Of a stretch of DNA of 64,000 nucleotides, positions 1 through 8,779 are shown in pieces. The notes beneath the pieces are model-generated. The model was not told where the DNA came from. It worked only from the letters and a program-made list of their open reading frames with translations, and did no database searches. The stretch is from Gillisia sp. CAL575 (lineage in GTDB: Bacteria; Bacteroidota; Bacteroidia; Flavobacteriales; Flavobacteriaceae): assembly GCF_000403785.1 (NCBI RefSeq), contig NZ_APHJ01000021.1, positions 620,001-684,000 of the forward strand, written 5' to 3'. A program made the translations under genes and the position numbers. The stretch's first letter is position 1, and each line of letters begins with the position of its first letter.

Positions 1-900
1 ATCATTACCATAAAAGATAAGGCCATAAGCCAAAAATAAAATAGATATGTATACAGTTGTTTTAGGTCTTTTATTCCGCCAGATCATTTTTAGATCTAAT
101 TGCAGGTAAGGCGCTATATCTCCAAATCTTTTTGTCCAAAGGAATTCATTGGTATTAGCAGCCTTAATTTCATCTTTTAAAGAGGCATCCAGATAAAATT
201 TACTTTCTAAATCTTTCTGGTTCCACTTATAAAATATAGCTACTATCAGAATAGAAATAAGCGCAAGTATTGGAAATTCCAGAATCGCATTAAGCCCTTT
301 TCCAAACCACACAATACTCTCAAAAATCTTTAAATAATCTAGGGATGCTATCACGACAATTCCAACAACTACAGGAATAAGTGCTTTTATATTATCTGTG
401 AAGTTCTTTTTAATAATAAAATTTGCATAATTCACAGAAAGCGTAAGCCCTATCATAGCGATCATCCATGCAATTATTGCTCCTGTGCTAAAGGTTTGTT
501 TATAAATATTATAGATTCCAAAGGGAATGATAATAAGCAAGGGAAGAAAATTGAAGAAAGAGTAGAGAGATTTTAAAAGCACGACATTCACCACTTTCCG
601 TTTTTTAATAGGTAAGAGCATCAATGGTTTTATATCTAGAATGGGTAAATTTTGAAGTAAAAACCTATATGCTAACTCCAGAACTAGCCACACTAAAATA
701 AACCTGTTAACTAAATATAAAGGTTCTTCTCCAGGGAAATATTTTATAATAAGAGGATACAGCCCAATACCAAACATTAAAAATGCAACAATAAAATACA
801 AGGCTAAAAACCCCATTAGAATTTTGAGGCCAATACTCTTGCCTAAGCTTGCCGATCTAAAAAATGATTTCCACTCTAGCGAGAATAAGCGCTTGAACAT
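1..900 (-). CDS. DUF5687-type ABC-2-like membrane permease (3' end cut by window)
   Basis: Reading the minus strand from the ATG at 898-900 gives an open frame with no stop down to base 1, so about 300 N-terminal residues are present and the C-terminus lies outside the window. It begins MFKRLFSLEWKSFFR and then alternates long hydrophobic stretches with short basic loops, giving about six membrane segments in the visible part. This matches my recollection of the flavobacterial DUF5687 family, large permeases usually encoded next to an ABC ATPase; the partner would lie to the left of the window. The substrate is unknown. The start is set by the only in-frame ATG before the hydrophobic region and by the divergent neighbour at 997. 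The family call is from pattern recognition only. Confidence 0.7.
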   Translation of the reverse strand, partial: MFKRLFSLEWKSFFRSASLGKSIGLKILMGFLALYFIVAFLMFGIGLYPLIIKYFPGEEPLYLVNRFILVWLVLELAYRFLLQNLPILDIKPLMLLPIKKRKVVNVVLLKSLYSFFNFLPLLIIIPFGIYNIYKQTFSTGAIIAWMIAMIGLTLSVNYANFIIKKNFTDNIKALIPVVVGIVVIASLDYLKIFESIVWFGKGLNAILEFPILALISILIVAIFYKWNQKDLESKFYLDASLKDEIKAANTNEFLWTKRFGDIAPYLQLDLKMIWRNKRPKTTVYISILFLAYGLIFYGND

Positions 901-996
901 AATAGTTTGTGTTTATATATAGAAGTGTGGAAATTTACCAATTTGTTACAAATAAAAAAGGATAGACTTTGTATTTTTACAGCCAAATTGAATGTT

Positions 997-2043
997 ATGA
1001 ATAAATTTTATAGCCTAAATATAAAAGAAATTATCCGCGAAACAGAACAAGCGGTTAGTTTATCTTTTGAGGTGCCAGAAAATCTTAAAGAGATTTTTTC
1101 TTTTAAAGCAGGTCAATATATCACTCTTAAAACAAACATAGATGGAAAAGAAGTCCGTAGAGCCTACTCTCTATGTTCTGCTCCTAATACAAACGAATAT
1201 AAAGTTACGGTTAAAGAAGTTAAGGGTGGAACTTTTTCTGCTTTAGCAAATAACAAACTGAAAGTTGGAGACGTTTTAGAAGTGCATCCGCCAGAAGGAA
1301 AATTTATTTTTGAGCCTAGTAATTCCAAACATAACTACGCTGCTTTTGTTGCCGGAAGTGGAATTACTCCTGTATTATCTATTATTAAAACGGTACTTAC
1401 TAAGGAAACCGAAAGTAAATTCGTTTTAGTATATGGAAACAAAACTCCAGATGACACTATTTTCTTCAAAGAACTATTAGAGCTTCAATTAGAATATCCA
1501 GAAAGATTATTTATTGAATTTGTTTACAGTAGAACTCAAGAAGAGAATGCTCATTTCGGAAGAATTGAAAACAGTACAGTAAACTACGTACTGAAAAATA
1601 AATTTGACGCTTTAAACTTCGAAAAATTCTATTTGTGCGGTCCAGAAGTCATGATTGATAGTGTTTCTGAAGTCATGTTGGAAAATGGAATAGAAAAAGA
1701 AAAGATCTTATTCGAGCTTTTTACTTCTAGCGATTCTGGAGAAATTGAAGCCAATTTAGAAGGTCAAACAAAACTTACGGTGTTGGTAGACGATGAGGAA
1801 ACCACTTTTTCTATGAACAAAAAAGATACTGTTCTAGATGCAGCCCTAGAGAAAGACTTGGATGTTCCTTATTCATGTCAAGGTGGAATTTGCAGCAGCT
1901 GTATCGCAAGAATTACTGAAGGAAAAGCTGAGATGGCAAAAAATCAAATCTTAACAGATAGCGAGATCGAAGAAGGTTTAATTCTTACTTGTCAAGCACA
2001 TCCCACAACACCTACGTTAAAAGTAGATTACGATGACGTATAA
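997..2043 (+). CDS. Ferredoxin-NADP reductase-type flavoprotein with C-terminal 2Fe-2S domain (PaaE-like)
   Basis: A 348-residue electron-transfer protein. The FAD-binding barrel comes first, with a RAYSLCS motif near residue 60, followed by an NAD(P)-binding domain (GSGITP, then YLCGPEVM). A plant-type 2Fe-2S ferredoxin domain follows, with ligands C294, C299, C302 and C332. This order is that of PaaE, the reductase of the phenylacetyl-CoA monooxygenase, but no paaABCD genes are nearby, so it probably feeds electrons to some other oxygenase or desaturase. The frame is open 30 codons further upstream, but the conserved fold starts at the ATG at 997 and the upstream residues look like translated promoter. 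A strong hairpin terminator follows. The role is inferred; the domain architecture is clear. Confidence 0.88.
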   Translation: MNKFYSLNIKEIIRETEQAVSLSFEVPENLKEIFSFKAGQYITLKTNIDGKEVRRAYSLCSAPNTNEYKVTVKEVKGGTFSALANNKLKVGDVLEVHPPEGKFIFEPSNSKHNYAAFVAGSGITPVLSIIKTVLTKETESKFVLVYGNKTPDDTIFFKELLELQLEYPERLFIEFVYSRTQEENAHFGRIENSTVNYVLKNKFDALNFEKFYLCGPEVMIDSVSEVMLENGIEKEKILFELFTSSDSGEIEANLEGQTKLTVLVDDEETTFSMNKKDTVLDAALEKDLDVPYSCQGGICSSCIARITEGKAEMAKNQILTDSEIEEGLILTCQAHPTTPTLKVDYDDV

Positions 2044-2056
2044 TTCTCATTAATGT

Positions 2057-2095
2057 AAAAATCCCCGGCCTGACAAATATCAAGCTGGGGATTTT
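2057..2095 (+). terminator. Rho-independent terminator after the 2Fe-2S reductase
   Basis: The arms AAAAATCCCC (2057-2066) and GGGGATTTT (2087-2095) form a stem followed by a T-rich run, 14 bases after the stop codon of the plus-strand gene. Confidence 0.75.
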
Positions 2096-2173
2096 GTTTT
2101 CTATATTTCCTCCCAAGAAGTCTGAATTCACCGCATGAATACAGCATGACTTTCTTCAAATTCCATCAGATTC

Positions 2174-3271
2174 TTAAGAAATATTTAAAATCGAGTTGAT
2201 CTTTAGAACCACCGATTCTGGAGAGATCGTTCGCATTACATCTTCATAGCCCTCTGGAACTTTATTCCCGTAAATTGAAGTAGGAATTTGAGGGTATTTA
2301 TTGAGATCTGGTAAAATACAGTTCTCTATAGGCTGTTCAAAAGGTTTAAAACCTGTGTAAGGATGAGTAACTCCCCAAAGTGTAATCACAGGAATTCCGT
2401 ACATAGCTGCCAAGTGAGCATTCCCACTATCCATAGAAAGCATAGCATCTAGATTAGAGATAAGTGCCAATTCTTCGTCAAACTTTAATTTTCCTGCAAG
2501 TGAAGCAATTCGTTCATATTTTTCTGCAAGTTCTCCCAACATTACAGCTTCGTTTTTTCCTCCACCAAATAGAAAAACCTGAATCTTTCCTCCGCTGTTT
2601 AATTGAGACAATACCTCTTCCATAAGGTCTAAAGGATAAACCTTAGAATTGTGTTGTGCAAAGGGAGCAACACCAATCCATTTTAAAGGGTTCTTCCCAG
2701 TAATTTCTTTGGTATTCGCTGAGATCTTTTGCTTTATTGGAAATTCATGAAGACTAAGATCTATTGGATATCCCAATTCAGCAAAAACATCGGCATAGCG
2801 CTCATGTGTTGCTTTTAACTGTTTAAAAACTTTATTGTTGGCTGCAGTTAACTCTTTCTTTTCAGATCTTCCTTTATCTATTTGTTTAACTGGAATTCCG
2901 TAGAAATAAAAAACCGATTTTAAAACATTGCTCCTCAAAACATCATGCATATCTGCAACAACATCAATATCAATATCTCTAAGATCTTTAGCCAATCTGC
3001 TTAATCCAAAAACGCCACTATGAACCCCATTAATATCGGCTTCGTAAACACTTACATTTGAAATGTCTTTGAAAATAGGAGCAAAAAAAGCGCGAGTAAG
3101 TAATGTTATTTTCAAGCTAGGATAAGTCGCGGCGACTACACGCAAGATGGGAGCTAACATAGCAACATCCCCAAGAGCAGATAGTCTAATAACCAATATA
3201 TGCGCTCCTTCAGATTGTGGCAAATTGCCTTTGTCTTTAGATGGTTTTGATATATTGGTCTTCCAACTCAC
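2174..3271 (-). CDS. Glycosyltransferase family 9 (heptosyltransferase-like)
   Basis: 365 residues. After a short polar N-terminus the sequence has the GT9 opening (LVIRLSALGDVAML, about residues 26-39) and ends with the donor-site region (MDSGNAHLAAMYGIPVITLWG, starting near residue 280). GT9 enzymes transfer ADP-heptose or similar sugars to the LPS core on the cytoplasmic face of the inner membrane. It is directly downstream of the DUF4254 gene with a two-base gap, and that pairing recurs in Bacteroidota, so the two are probably co-transcribed and work together in lipooligosaccharide assembly. The acceptor and exact donor cannot be told from sequence. Confidence 0.88.
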   Translation of the reverse strand: MSWKTNISKPSKDKGNLPQSEGAHILVIRLSALGDVAMLAPILRVVAATYPSLKITLLTRAFFAPIFKDISNVSVYEADINGVHSGVFGLSRLAKDLRDIDIDVVADMHDVLRSNVLKSVFYFYGIPVKQIDKGRSEKKELTAANNKVFKQLKATHERYADVFAELGYPIDLSLHEFPIKQKISANTKEITGKNPLKWIGVAPFAQHNSKVYPLDLMEEVLSQLNSGGKIQVFLFGGGKNEAVMLGELAEKYERIASLAGKLKFDEELALISNLDAMLSMDSGNAHLAAMYGIPVITLWGVTHPYTGFKPFEQPIENCILPDLNKYPQIPTSIYGNKVPEGYEDVMRTISPESVVLKINSILNIS

Positions 3272-3273
3272 AA

Positions 3274-3882
3274 CTAGTTCTTCTTTCTTAAAACAGGGTT
3301 CAATTCGTCATCATTATACATCTTCATCTGCTTGTACACCTTCATATATTTATCCCCATTTTGGATATCTTCAAGTAATCTATCTATTGCTGATGAAAGA
3401 TCTACTCGTTGTTCCAAAAGAACATTCAGTTTAATTTCACATTTATTACGGTGATCTTCAGAAGCATCTCCCCTATTCGCCTCTTCATCCATATGGAAGA
3501 TCTTTAAAGCTAAAATAGAAAGTCTATCTATTGCCCAAGCAGGACTTTCAGAATTAATGGTTGCAGAAGATTTAACAGCTACTGCATTGAATTTTTCCAA
3601 AAAATAGCTATCAATAAACTCAACCATATCTGTACGATCTTGGTTAGAAGCATCTATTTGCCGCTTTAGAGTTAAAGCTGCAACTGGATCTATATTAGGA
3701 TCGCGAATGATATCTTCATAATGCCACTGTACAGTATCTATCCAAGATTTTCTAAAAAGTAAATGTTCTATAAGTTGAGAGTCTTTATTGTATGGGTTTT
3801 CAAATGATTGATCTACAGAATTAACCAAATGATACTTATTTATTACCTCTTTAAAGATATTATTTGCTTTTGCTGAAAACAT
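3274..3882 (-). CDS. DUF4254 domain protein, partner of the GT9 gene
   Basis: 202 residues, soluble, mostly predicted helical and rich in charged residues, with no signal peptide or membrane segment. The pattern (an N-terminal region containing NPYN, then HYEDIIRDPNIDP, and a repeated R-x-D-x-x-x-x-ID-type helix) fits DUF4254, a family found next to GT9 glycosyltransferases in Bacteroidota. The function is unknown; genetic context suggests a cytoplasmic factor in LPS core assembly. It is the first gene of a two-gene minus-strand unit with the GT9 gene. A -7 box lies about 180 bases upstream at 4066-4073. Confidence 0.8.
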   Translation of the reverse strand: MFSAKANNIFKEVINKYHLVNSVDQSFENPYNKDSQLIEHLLFRKSWIDTVQWHYEDIIRDPNIDPVAALTLKRQIDASNQDRTDMVEFIDSYFLEKFNAVAVKSSATINSESPAWAIDRLSILALKIFHMDEEANRGDASEDHRNKCEIKLNVLLEQRVDLSSAIDRLLEDIQNGDKYMKVYKQMKMYNDDELNPVLRKKN

Positions 3883-3933
3883 GTTTGATTTATGGTTTTA
3901 ATTATAAAAAATGCAAATTCGTGTTGTGTCTAT

Positions 3934-3994
3934 TCGAGTGCAGCCGAGAACTTTTTAGCATAGAAAGGAGATTTCGACTCCGCTCAACCTGACA
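3934..3994. repeat. Dispersed flavobacterial intergenic repeat (GACTCCGCTCAACCTGAC type)
   Basis: The spacer upstream of the DUF4254 gene carries TCGAGTGCAGCCGAGAAC and, after about 25 bases, TTCGACTCCGCTCAACCTGA. From memory, closely similar strings are scattered between genes in many Flavobacteriaceae. There is no ORF in it. It differs from the CGTCA...TGACG repeats elsewhere in this window. Confidence 0.55.
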
Positions 3995-4065
3995 TCCTTC
4001 TGAATATTATAATCTTGATATTAATATTACTACTGAAGTTTATTCCCGAAACTCCGAATGAAAAA

Positions 4066-4073
4066 CAAAGGTA
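4066..4073 (-). promoter_or_regulatory. Candidate -7 box for the DUF4254-GT9 unit
   Basis: CAAAGGTA on the plus strand reads TACCTTTG on the minus strand, an exact match to the Bacteroidota TAnnTTTG element. It would give a leader of about 180 bases that contains the dispersed repeat at 3934-3994. No convincing -33 TTG was seen. Confidence 0.4.
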
Positions 4074-4136
4074 TTATATTTTGAAATAGTGGAAAACCTG
4101 AATCAACTTATATCAAAATATTCTAAAAAAGCTGAA

Positions 4137-5063
4137 TTATATAAAAATTGGAAGTAAAATTGGCATTAAAATGAGACCTATTAACAGCACTTCTTTAAAA
4201 CCTTTCTCTTTCTTACTATCAAAATAATTAGAGGCTATTATTGAAAATGGAACAAAGAAAAACATCCACTCACTGCCATTCTTCACAGGTGATAAGATCG
4301 CTACCACAATAGAAATTAAGAGTGTAATAAAGACTAACATATAAGTGGGTCTGGATCTAATTCCAGATTTTTGATAGAGTTTAAAATAATGAGATAATGT
4401 CCAAATACTTAATGCTGAAATGATGCTAACAGGAATTAAAACTCTTAGATTTTGATAATTTTCGAACTTAAAAGAACTCTCTTGGTACCAAGCGGCCCAG
4501 GTATAAAACTCATCATTAACCAAAAGGTGAAAAGCTGTAACCAATATAAAAACTATTGAAATTGCTACTAGCGGAATCAGCCAGTTTTTAAAATAATTTA
4601 TTGCATGAAATAATATGCCGCAATAGACAATAAAAATGAAAAGTATAGACCAAAAATAGAACAGTGATGCAATGCAAATCCAGAAAGTGGCATCAAAGAT
4701 CTTTAAAGCAATATCTTTTCTAGATCTCAAGCTTATTACTCTTCTTAAAGAAAGTAGAATACAAAGATTGGCCACAATTATTTGATTATCCTTTAATATT
4801 GCCCAAAAAGAAACCGAGCAAACTGCAAATATTAAGATCTTAAAACCGCTTCGTTTAGTAAGCTCATTCTTCTTCGCAATAAAGTCCAGTACCATTGCGC
4901 TCAGTAAAAAACTTACCAACACTCCAAATTTAGTAAGGAGCGTGAACATTTCAAATTCTTGAAATACTGGTTGTAAATTAGCCAAAATGTAAAAAACAGT
5001 CATAAAAAGAATGACCGTTAGCAAAATTACCGGTTTAGATTTGCTAAAAAAGCTTGTTAGCAT
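4137..5063 (-). CDS. DUF6427 family integral membrane protein
   Basis: 308 residues with eight or nine hydrophobic segments spread over the whole length and short basic loops, so a polytopic inner-membrane protein. Its start MLTSFFSKSKP and position next to a DUF6341-type small protein and purD match the flavobacterial DUF6427 family as I recall it. It vaguely resembles glycosyltransferase-C-like or polysaccharide polymerase proteins but has no visible catalytic motif. Function unknown. It is divergent from the gene at 5109, with 45 bases between the two starts. Confidence 0.75.
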   Translation of the reverse strand: MLTSFFSKSKPVILLTVILFMTVFYILANLQPVFQEFEMFTLLTKFGVLVSFLLSAMVLDFIAKKNELTKRSGFKILIFAVCSVSFWAILKDNQIIVANLCILLSLRRVISLRSRKDIALKIFDATFWICIASLFYFWSILFIFIVYCGILFHAINYFKNWLIPLVAISIVFILVTAFHLLVNDEFYTWAAWYQESSFKFENYQNLRVLIPVSIISALSIWTLSHYFKLYQKSGIRSRPTYMLVFITLLISIVVAILSPVKNGSEWMFFFVPFSIIASNYFDSKKEKGFKEVLLIGLILMPILLPIFI

Positions 5064-5075
5064 GTTGGTTTTTTA

Positions 5076-5083
5076 TATTTTTG
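5076..5083 (+). promoter_or_regulatory. Promoter for the DUF6341-type gene
   Basis: TATTTTTG at 5076-5083 is an exact TAnnTTTG box with a TTG at 5054-5056, spacing 19, as expected for the flavobacterial -33/-7 pair. It leaves a leader of about 20 bases before the ATG at 5109. Confidence 0.65.
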
Positions 5084-5108
5084 TGGCATAATATAACAAA
5101 GTTATACA

Positions 5109-5339
5109 ATGAAAGATCTTTTTGAAGGAATCGCTTGGCTTTTTACAGAAATATTATTTATTCCTTATGATGCCTTAAGAGAGTTACAAGATGAGTCTTG
5201 GGCTCTAGCAAATTTAATGAACTGGGTTTTTATGATCATATGTGTTGCAGCTTTGGTTTACTGGATGTTACAGTTGAAAAAGTTCAATGATAATGATGAA
5301 GAAAATCGTGATCCTAAAGCACATTCATTCCTAGGCTAG
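5109..5339 (+). CDS. Small membrane protein, DUF6341 family
   Basis: 76 residues. There is an amphipathic N-terminal half (FEGIAWLFTEILFIPYDAL), one clear membrane helix at about residues 38-57 (MNWVFMIICVAALVYWML), and a charged C-terminal tail rich in N, D and E. The size, the sequence and the neighbourhood (DUF6427 on one side, purD on the other) fit the flavobacterial DUF6341 family. Function unknown. The last nine bases overlap convergently with the 3' end of purD, so neither gene has room for its own intergenic terminator. Confidence 0.8.
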   Translation: MKDLFEGIAWLFTEILFIPYDALRELQDESWALANLMNWVFMIICVAALVYWMLQLKKFNDNDEENRDPKAHSFLG

Positions 5340-6605
5340 GTCAAAACCTAGATCTTTTCTATAATACATCTTATCAAAATGAAGTTTATCTACATTTTGA
5401 TAAGATTTTTTTAATGCCTCTTGGTAATCTTTTCCGAAGGAAGTTACCGCAATAACTCGCCCTCCGTTAGTAATCACTTTACCATCTTTTTGGGTAGTTC
5501 CTGCATGAAAAACAAGGGAATCCTCAACGTCATGTAATCCAGTTATTTCAGCACCCTTTGCGTAAGCTTCCGGATATCCTCCAGAAACCAACATCACAGT
5601 AGCAGCAGTTTTTGGAGAGATCTTCACATTTACTTCATTCAGTTTCTGATTTTTTAAAGACTGAAAGAGCTCTACCAAGTCACTTTCTATTCTTGGTAAA
5701 ACCACTTCGGTTTCGGGATCTCCCATTCTTACATTATATTCTATAACGTAAGGTTCCTCGCCAACTTTTATCAATCCTATAAACACAAATCCTTTATAGT
5801 CTATGTTTTCCTTTTGAAGTCCGTTAATCGTTGGTTTAACGATTCGTTCTTCGATTTTTTTCATCAATACTTCATCTGCAAAAGGAACTGGAGAAATCGC
5901 TCCCATCCCCCCTGTATTCAAACCTGTATTTCCTTCTCCTATTCTCTTATAATCTTTGGCCGTTGGTAGAATTTTATAATTCTTACCATCGGTTAAAACA
6001 AAAACACTTAATTCTATCCCGTCTAGAAACTCTTCTATCACGACTTTTTCACCCGCATTTCCGAATTTACTATTAACAAGCATGTGCTCCAATTCTATTT
6101 TAGCTTCCTCTAGATCTTCCAGGATCAAAACTCCTTTCCCTGCGGCAAGGCCGTCTGCTTTGAGCACATAGGGCGACTTTAAGGTTTCTAGAAAATATTT
6201 CCCGGCTTCCAGACTTTCAGCAGTAAAACTTTGATATGCAGCTGTTGGAATATTATGCATAGACATAAATTCCTTCGCTCGTTCTTTACTTCCTTCTAGT
6301 AAAGCTCCTCTTTTAGAAGGTCCTACAACAGCTACTTCACTTAAGTTCTCATCATTGGAAAAGAAATCTGCAATTCCCATAACTAGAGGATCTTCAGGCC
6401 CCACAACTACCATAGTCACATTTTCCTGAAGAACAAACTTCTTGATTGCTTCAAAATTAGTTACCTTCAAATCCACATTAGTCGCTATTTTGGCTGTTCC
6501 TGCATTACCAGGAGCAACAAAAAGTTGGTCGCAATGTTCACTCTCTAAAATCTTGTGAGCAAATGCATGTTCACGGCCACCGGCACCTAATATCAAAATA
6601 TTCAT
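5331..6605 (-). CDS. purD: Phosphoribosylamine-glycine ligase (GAR synthetase)
   Basis: 424 residues, normal length for PurD. It catalyses ATP-dependent joining of 5-phosphoribosylamine and glycine, the second step of de novo purine synthesis, in the cytoplasm. The N-domain begins NILILGAGGREHAFA. The ATP-grasp core has LKADGLAAGKGV near residue 150, and the C-part carries the metal/ATP-site motif RMGDPETEVVLP near residue 290. It is single-copy and stands alone here, with no other pur genes nearby. A TAnnTTTG box lies 27 bases upstream of the start. Confidence 0.97.
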   Translation of the reverse strand: MNILILGAGGREHAFAHKILESEHCDQLFVAPGNAGTAKIATNVDLKVTNFEAIKKFVLQENVTMVVVGPEDPLVMGIADFFSNDENLSEVAVVGPSKRGALLEGSKERAKEFMSMHNIPTAAYQSFTAESLEAGKYFLETLKSPYVLKADGLAAGKGVLILEDLEEAKIELEHMLVNSKFGNAGEKVVIEEFLDGIELSVFVLTDGKNYKILPTAKDYKRIGEGNTGLNTGGMGAISPVPFADEVLMKKIEERIVKPTINGLQKENIDYKGFVFIGLIKVGEEPYVIEYNVRMGDPETEVVLPRIESDLVELFQSLKNQKLNEVNVKISPKTAATVMLVSGGYPEAYAKGAEITGLHDVEDSLVFHAGTTQKDGKVITNGGRVIAVTSFGKDYQEALKKSYQNVDKLHFDKMYYRKDLGFDLA

Positions 6606-6631
6606 GTGGAAGTTGTTTTAAATTCTTGCGT

Positions 6632-6639
6632 CAAAAATA
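6632..6639 (-). promoter_or_regulatory. Candidate -7 box for purD
   Basis: CAAAAATA on the plus strand is TATTTTTG on the minus strand, an exact TAnnTTTG box 27 bases ahead of the purD ATG. No PurR-like operator was recognised. Confidence 0.55.
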
Positions 6640-6695
6640 AATGTTTGTAAATTGAAGCACTAATAATTTCGAATAAATTAAAGTACTCCCAGCCT

Positions 6696-8003
6696 TTGAA
6701 TTGGTTTAAAATCTCACTTCAGCTAAATAAATTCCCTATAAATAGGGCTCAAAAGCTATTACAAGAAATTCAGGATATCCCAGAGGAGGAATTCGAAGAT
6801 TATGTTCATAATCGAAGGAAAGCTATTGTAAATTATCATCTATCCCATAACTCGTATTACAAAGATTTCTTCGGAAATATGGAGTTTTCAAATTGGGAAA
6901 AGGTGCCGGTAATGCAAAAATCAGATTTACAGAGACCTTTAAACGATAGGCTTAGCGAGAATTATAATAAAAAGAACAGTTATGTTGGGAAGACTTCCGG
7001 ATCTAGCGGTCATCCATTTATTTTTGCAAAAGATAGATTTTGCCATGCGGTAACCTGGGCAGAATTTATAGACCGCTACAAGTGGATAAAGATAGACCTC
7101 AACAAATCTTTACAAGCAAGGTTTTATGGAATCCCTTTAGATCTTTACGGAAATTTAACGGAACGCTTTAAAGATCAGGTGAGCTTGCGAAGAAGATTTA
7201 ATGTCTTCGATCTTAGCGAAAAAAAGATGGAGGAGTTCTTAACTCGCTTTAAAAAATCTGAATTCGACTATATTAATGGATATACCAGCGCAATTTTACT
7301 TTTTGCAAAATATTTAAAGAAACAAAATGTTGTTTTAAAAGAAATCTGTCCCTCATTAAAAGTTTGCATTGTTACTTCAGAAAAACTTTTTGAAAATGAT
7401 AAGAAGCTTATTGAAGCAACCTTTGGGATCCCTGTCGTGAACGAGTATGGAGCAAGCGAAGTAGGACTTATCGCTTTTGAAAATACTCACAACGAATGGA
7501 TAGTAAATGCAGAGAGCTTGTTTATAGAGATCTTGGACGATAATAATAACAACTTAGCGCACGGAGAGGAAGGAAGAATTGTTATTACCTCTTTGTACAA
7601 TAAAGCACATCCAATGATTCGATATGATATTGGAGATACTGGAACCTTATCCATAAAAAGCACATATAAACATCCTGTACTATTAAATCTTACGGGGCGA
7701 ACTAATGATGTAGCGCGCTTGGCAGATGGAAAAGTAGTCCCTGGACTTACTTTTTATTATGTGACAAAATCTATTATTGAGGATGCAGGAAGTATTAAAG
7801 AATTTCTAATTGTACAAACTGCCTTAGATAAATTTAAAATAGAATATGTAAGTGATAATGTACTTACTGATGGGCAGGTTCACAAAATATTAGCTGCGAT
7901 TGAGACTTTCGTAGGTAAAAATCTTCAAGTAGAATTTGAAAAAATGCCGATTTTAAAAAGAAATAAAAGCGGAAAATTAAAGCAGTTTACTTCACTTATT
8001 TAG
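6696..8003 (+). CDS. Adenylate-forming ligase of the PaaK/CapK group
   Basis: 435 residues. This ANL-type enzyme has the AMP/ATP loop TSGSSGHPF near residue 100, the adenine region NEYGASEVGL near residue 250, RYDIGDTG near 310 and a C-terminal lysine in NKSGKLKQF. It resembles the CapK/phenylacetate-CoA ligase-like proteins found in polysaccharide loci, thought to activate a carboxylate used to modify surface sugars. The substrate is unknown. The frame opens with TTG (6696); no in-frame ATG exists before the conserved N-terminal region, so TTG is the likely start. The 3' end overlaps the convergent GT2 gene by eight bases. Confidence 0.8.
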   Translation: MNWFKISLQLNKFPINRAQKLLQEIQDIPEEEFEDYVHNRRKAIVNYHLSHNSYYKDFFGNMEFSNWEKVPVMQKSDLQRPLNDRLSENYNKKNSYVGKTSGSSGHPFIFAKDRFCHAVTWAEFIDRYKWIKIDLNKSLQARFYGIPLDLYGNLTERFKDQVSLRRRFNVFDLSEKKMEEFLTRFKKSEFDYINGYTSAILLFAKYLKKQNVVLKEICPSLKVCIVTSEKLFENDKKLIEATFGIPVVNEYGASEVGLIAFENTHNEWIVNAESLFIEILDDNNNNLAHGEEGRIVITSLYNKAHPMIRYDIGDTGTLSIKSTYKHPVLLNLTGRTNDVARLADGKVVPGLTFYYVTKSIIEDAGSIKEFLIVQTALDKFKIEYVSDNVLTDGQVHKILAAIETFVGKNLQVEFEKMPILKRNKSGKLKQFTSLI

Positions 8004-8769
8004 AAACTTCCTGTTTTTTCTTTACAAAGAAATGTTCTTTTAAAAAAACTCCCATTTTCACTAAGCTCTTAAGCTTATTATATTTCAAAAATTCCCTGTA
8101 TATTAGGTAGTTGTATTTTAATAGGGAGCTTTTATTATTAGATATTGAATTTTCCCGAATGCGATATTTGGCAAGTGGTTCTATAATTCCTTTTGTAGAT
8201 TCTACCCTCTTCAAAATACTTAGCCATAATGCCCAATCCTGCCTTTTTCTTAATGTAGGACTGTAGATCTTCCCCAGTTTCTCAACCTTATAAATTCCAG
8301 TAAGATTCCCTACATAATTAGATTTGAGTAATTTTTTATAGGTAAGAATAGGCAAAGCTTGAATTTTTTTATGAAGCTCATGGCCAGATTCATTTATTAG
8401 ATAATAACTAGAAAAGGTCATGTCCAGATCATGGCTTTTCATGAACTCTAACTGAATTTCTAACTTCTTTGTAAGCCAAAGGTCGTCGGCATCTAAAAAT
8501 GCAATGAACGAGCCCTGAGCTGCTTTTATTCCAATATTCCTACTAACTCCTGCGCCATGGTTTGTTTTATTCTGAAAAAGTTGAATTCTGGGATCGGCTA
8601 ATATGAATTTTTCAATAATTTGAACTGTACTATCTTCAGAAGAATCATCTATTATTAATAGTTCCCAATAAAGATATGATTGTTGCAAAACAGATTGAAT
8701 CGCTTCAGCAATAAAATTAGCCGAGTTATATGCGGGCATTATTACCGATACCAATGGCGTTTCTTCCAT
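7996..8769 (-). CDS. Family 2 glycosyltransferase
   Basis: 257 residues with a GT-A fold: SVIMPAYNSANFI at about residues 8-20, the nucleotide-binding LLIIDDSSEDST near 40, and the metal-binding AFLDADDLW near 90. There are no membrane segments, so a soluble or peripherally bound transferase acting on lipid-linked sugar in the cytoplasm. It is the last gene of a tightly packed minus-strand run containing rmlC, rmlD and a UDP-glucuronate decarboxylase, which suggests that rhamnose or xylose could be among its donors. The acceptor is unknown. Confidence 0.88.
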   Translation of the reverse strand: MEETPLVSVIMPAYNSANFIAEAIQSVLQQSYLYWELLIIDDSSEDSTVQIIEKFILADPRIQLFQNKTNHGAGVSRNIGIKAAQGSFIAFLDADDLWLTKKLEIQLEFMKSHDLDMTFSSYYLINESGHELHKKIQALPILTYKKLLKSNYVGNLTGIYKVEKLGKIYSPTLRKRQDWALWLSILKRVESTKGIIEPLAKYRIRENSISNNKSSLLKYNYLIYREFLKYNKLKSLVKMGVFLKEHFFVKKKQEVSK

Positions 8770-8779
8770 TTAGCTATCT

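Noticed and set aside
997-2043. The reductase as part of a phenylacetate degradation operon
   Set aside because: No paaABCD, paaK or other ring-cleavage genes lie next to it; only the PaaE-like domain order is present.
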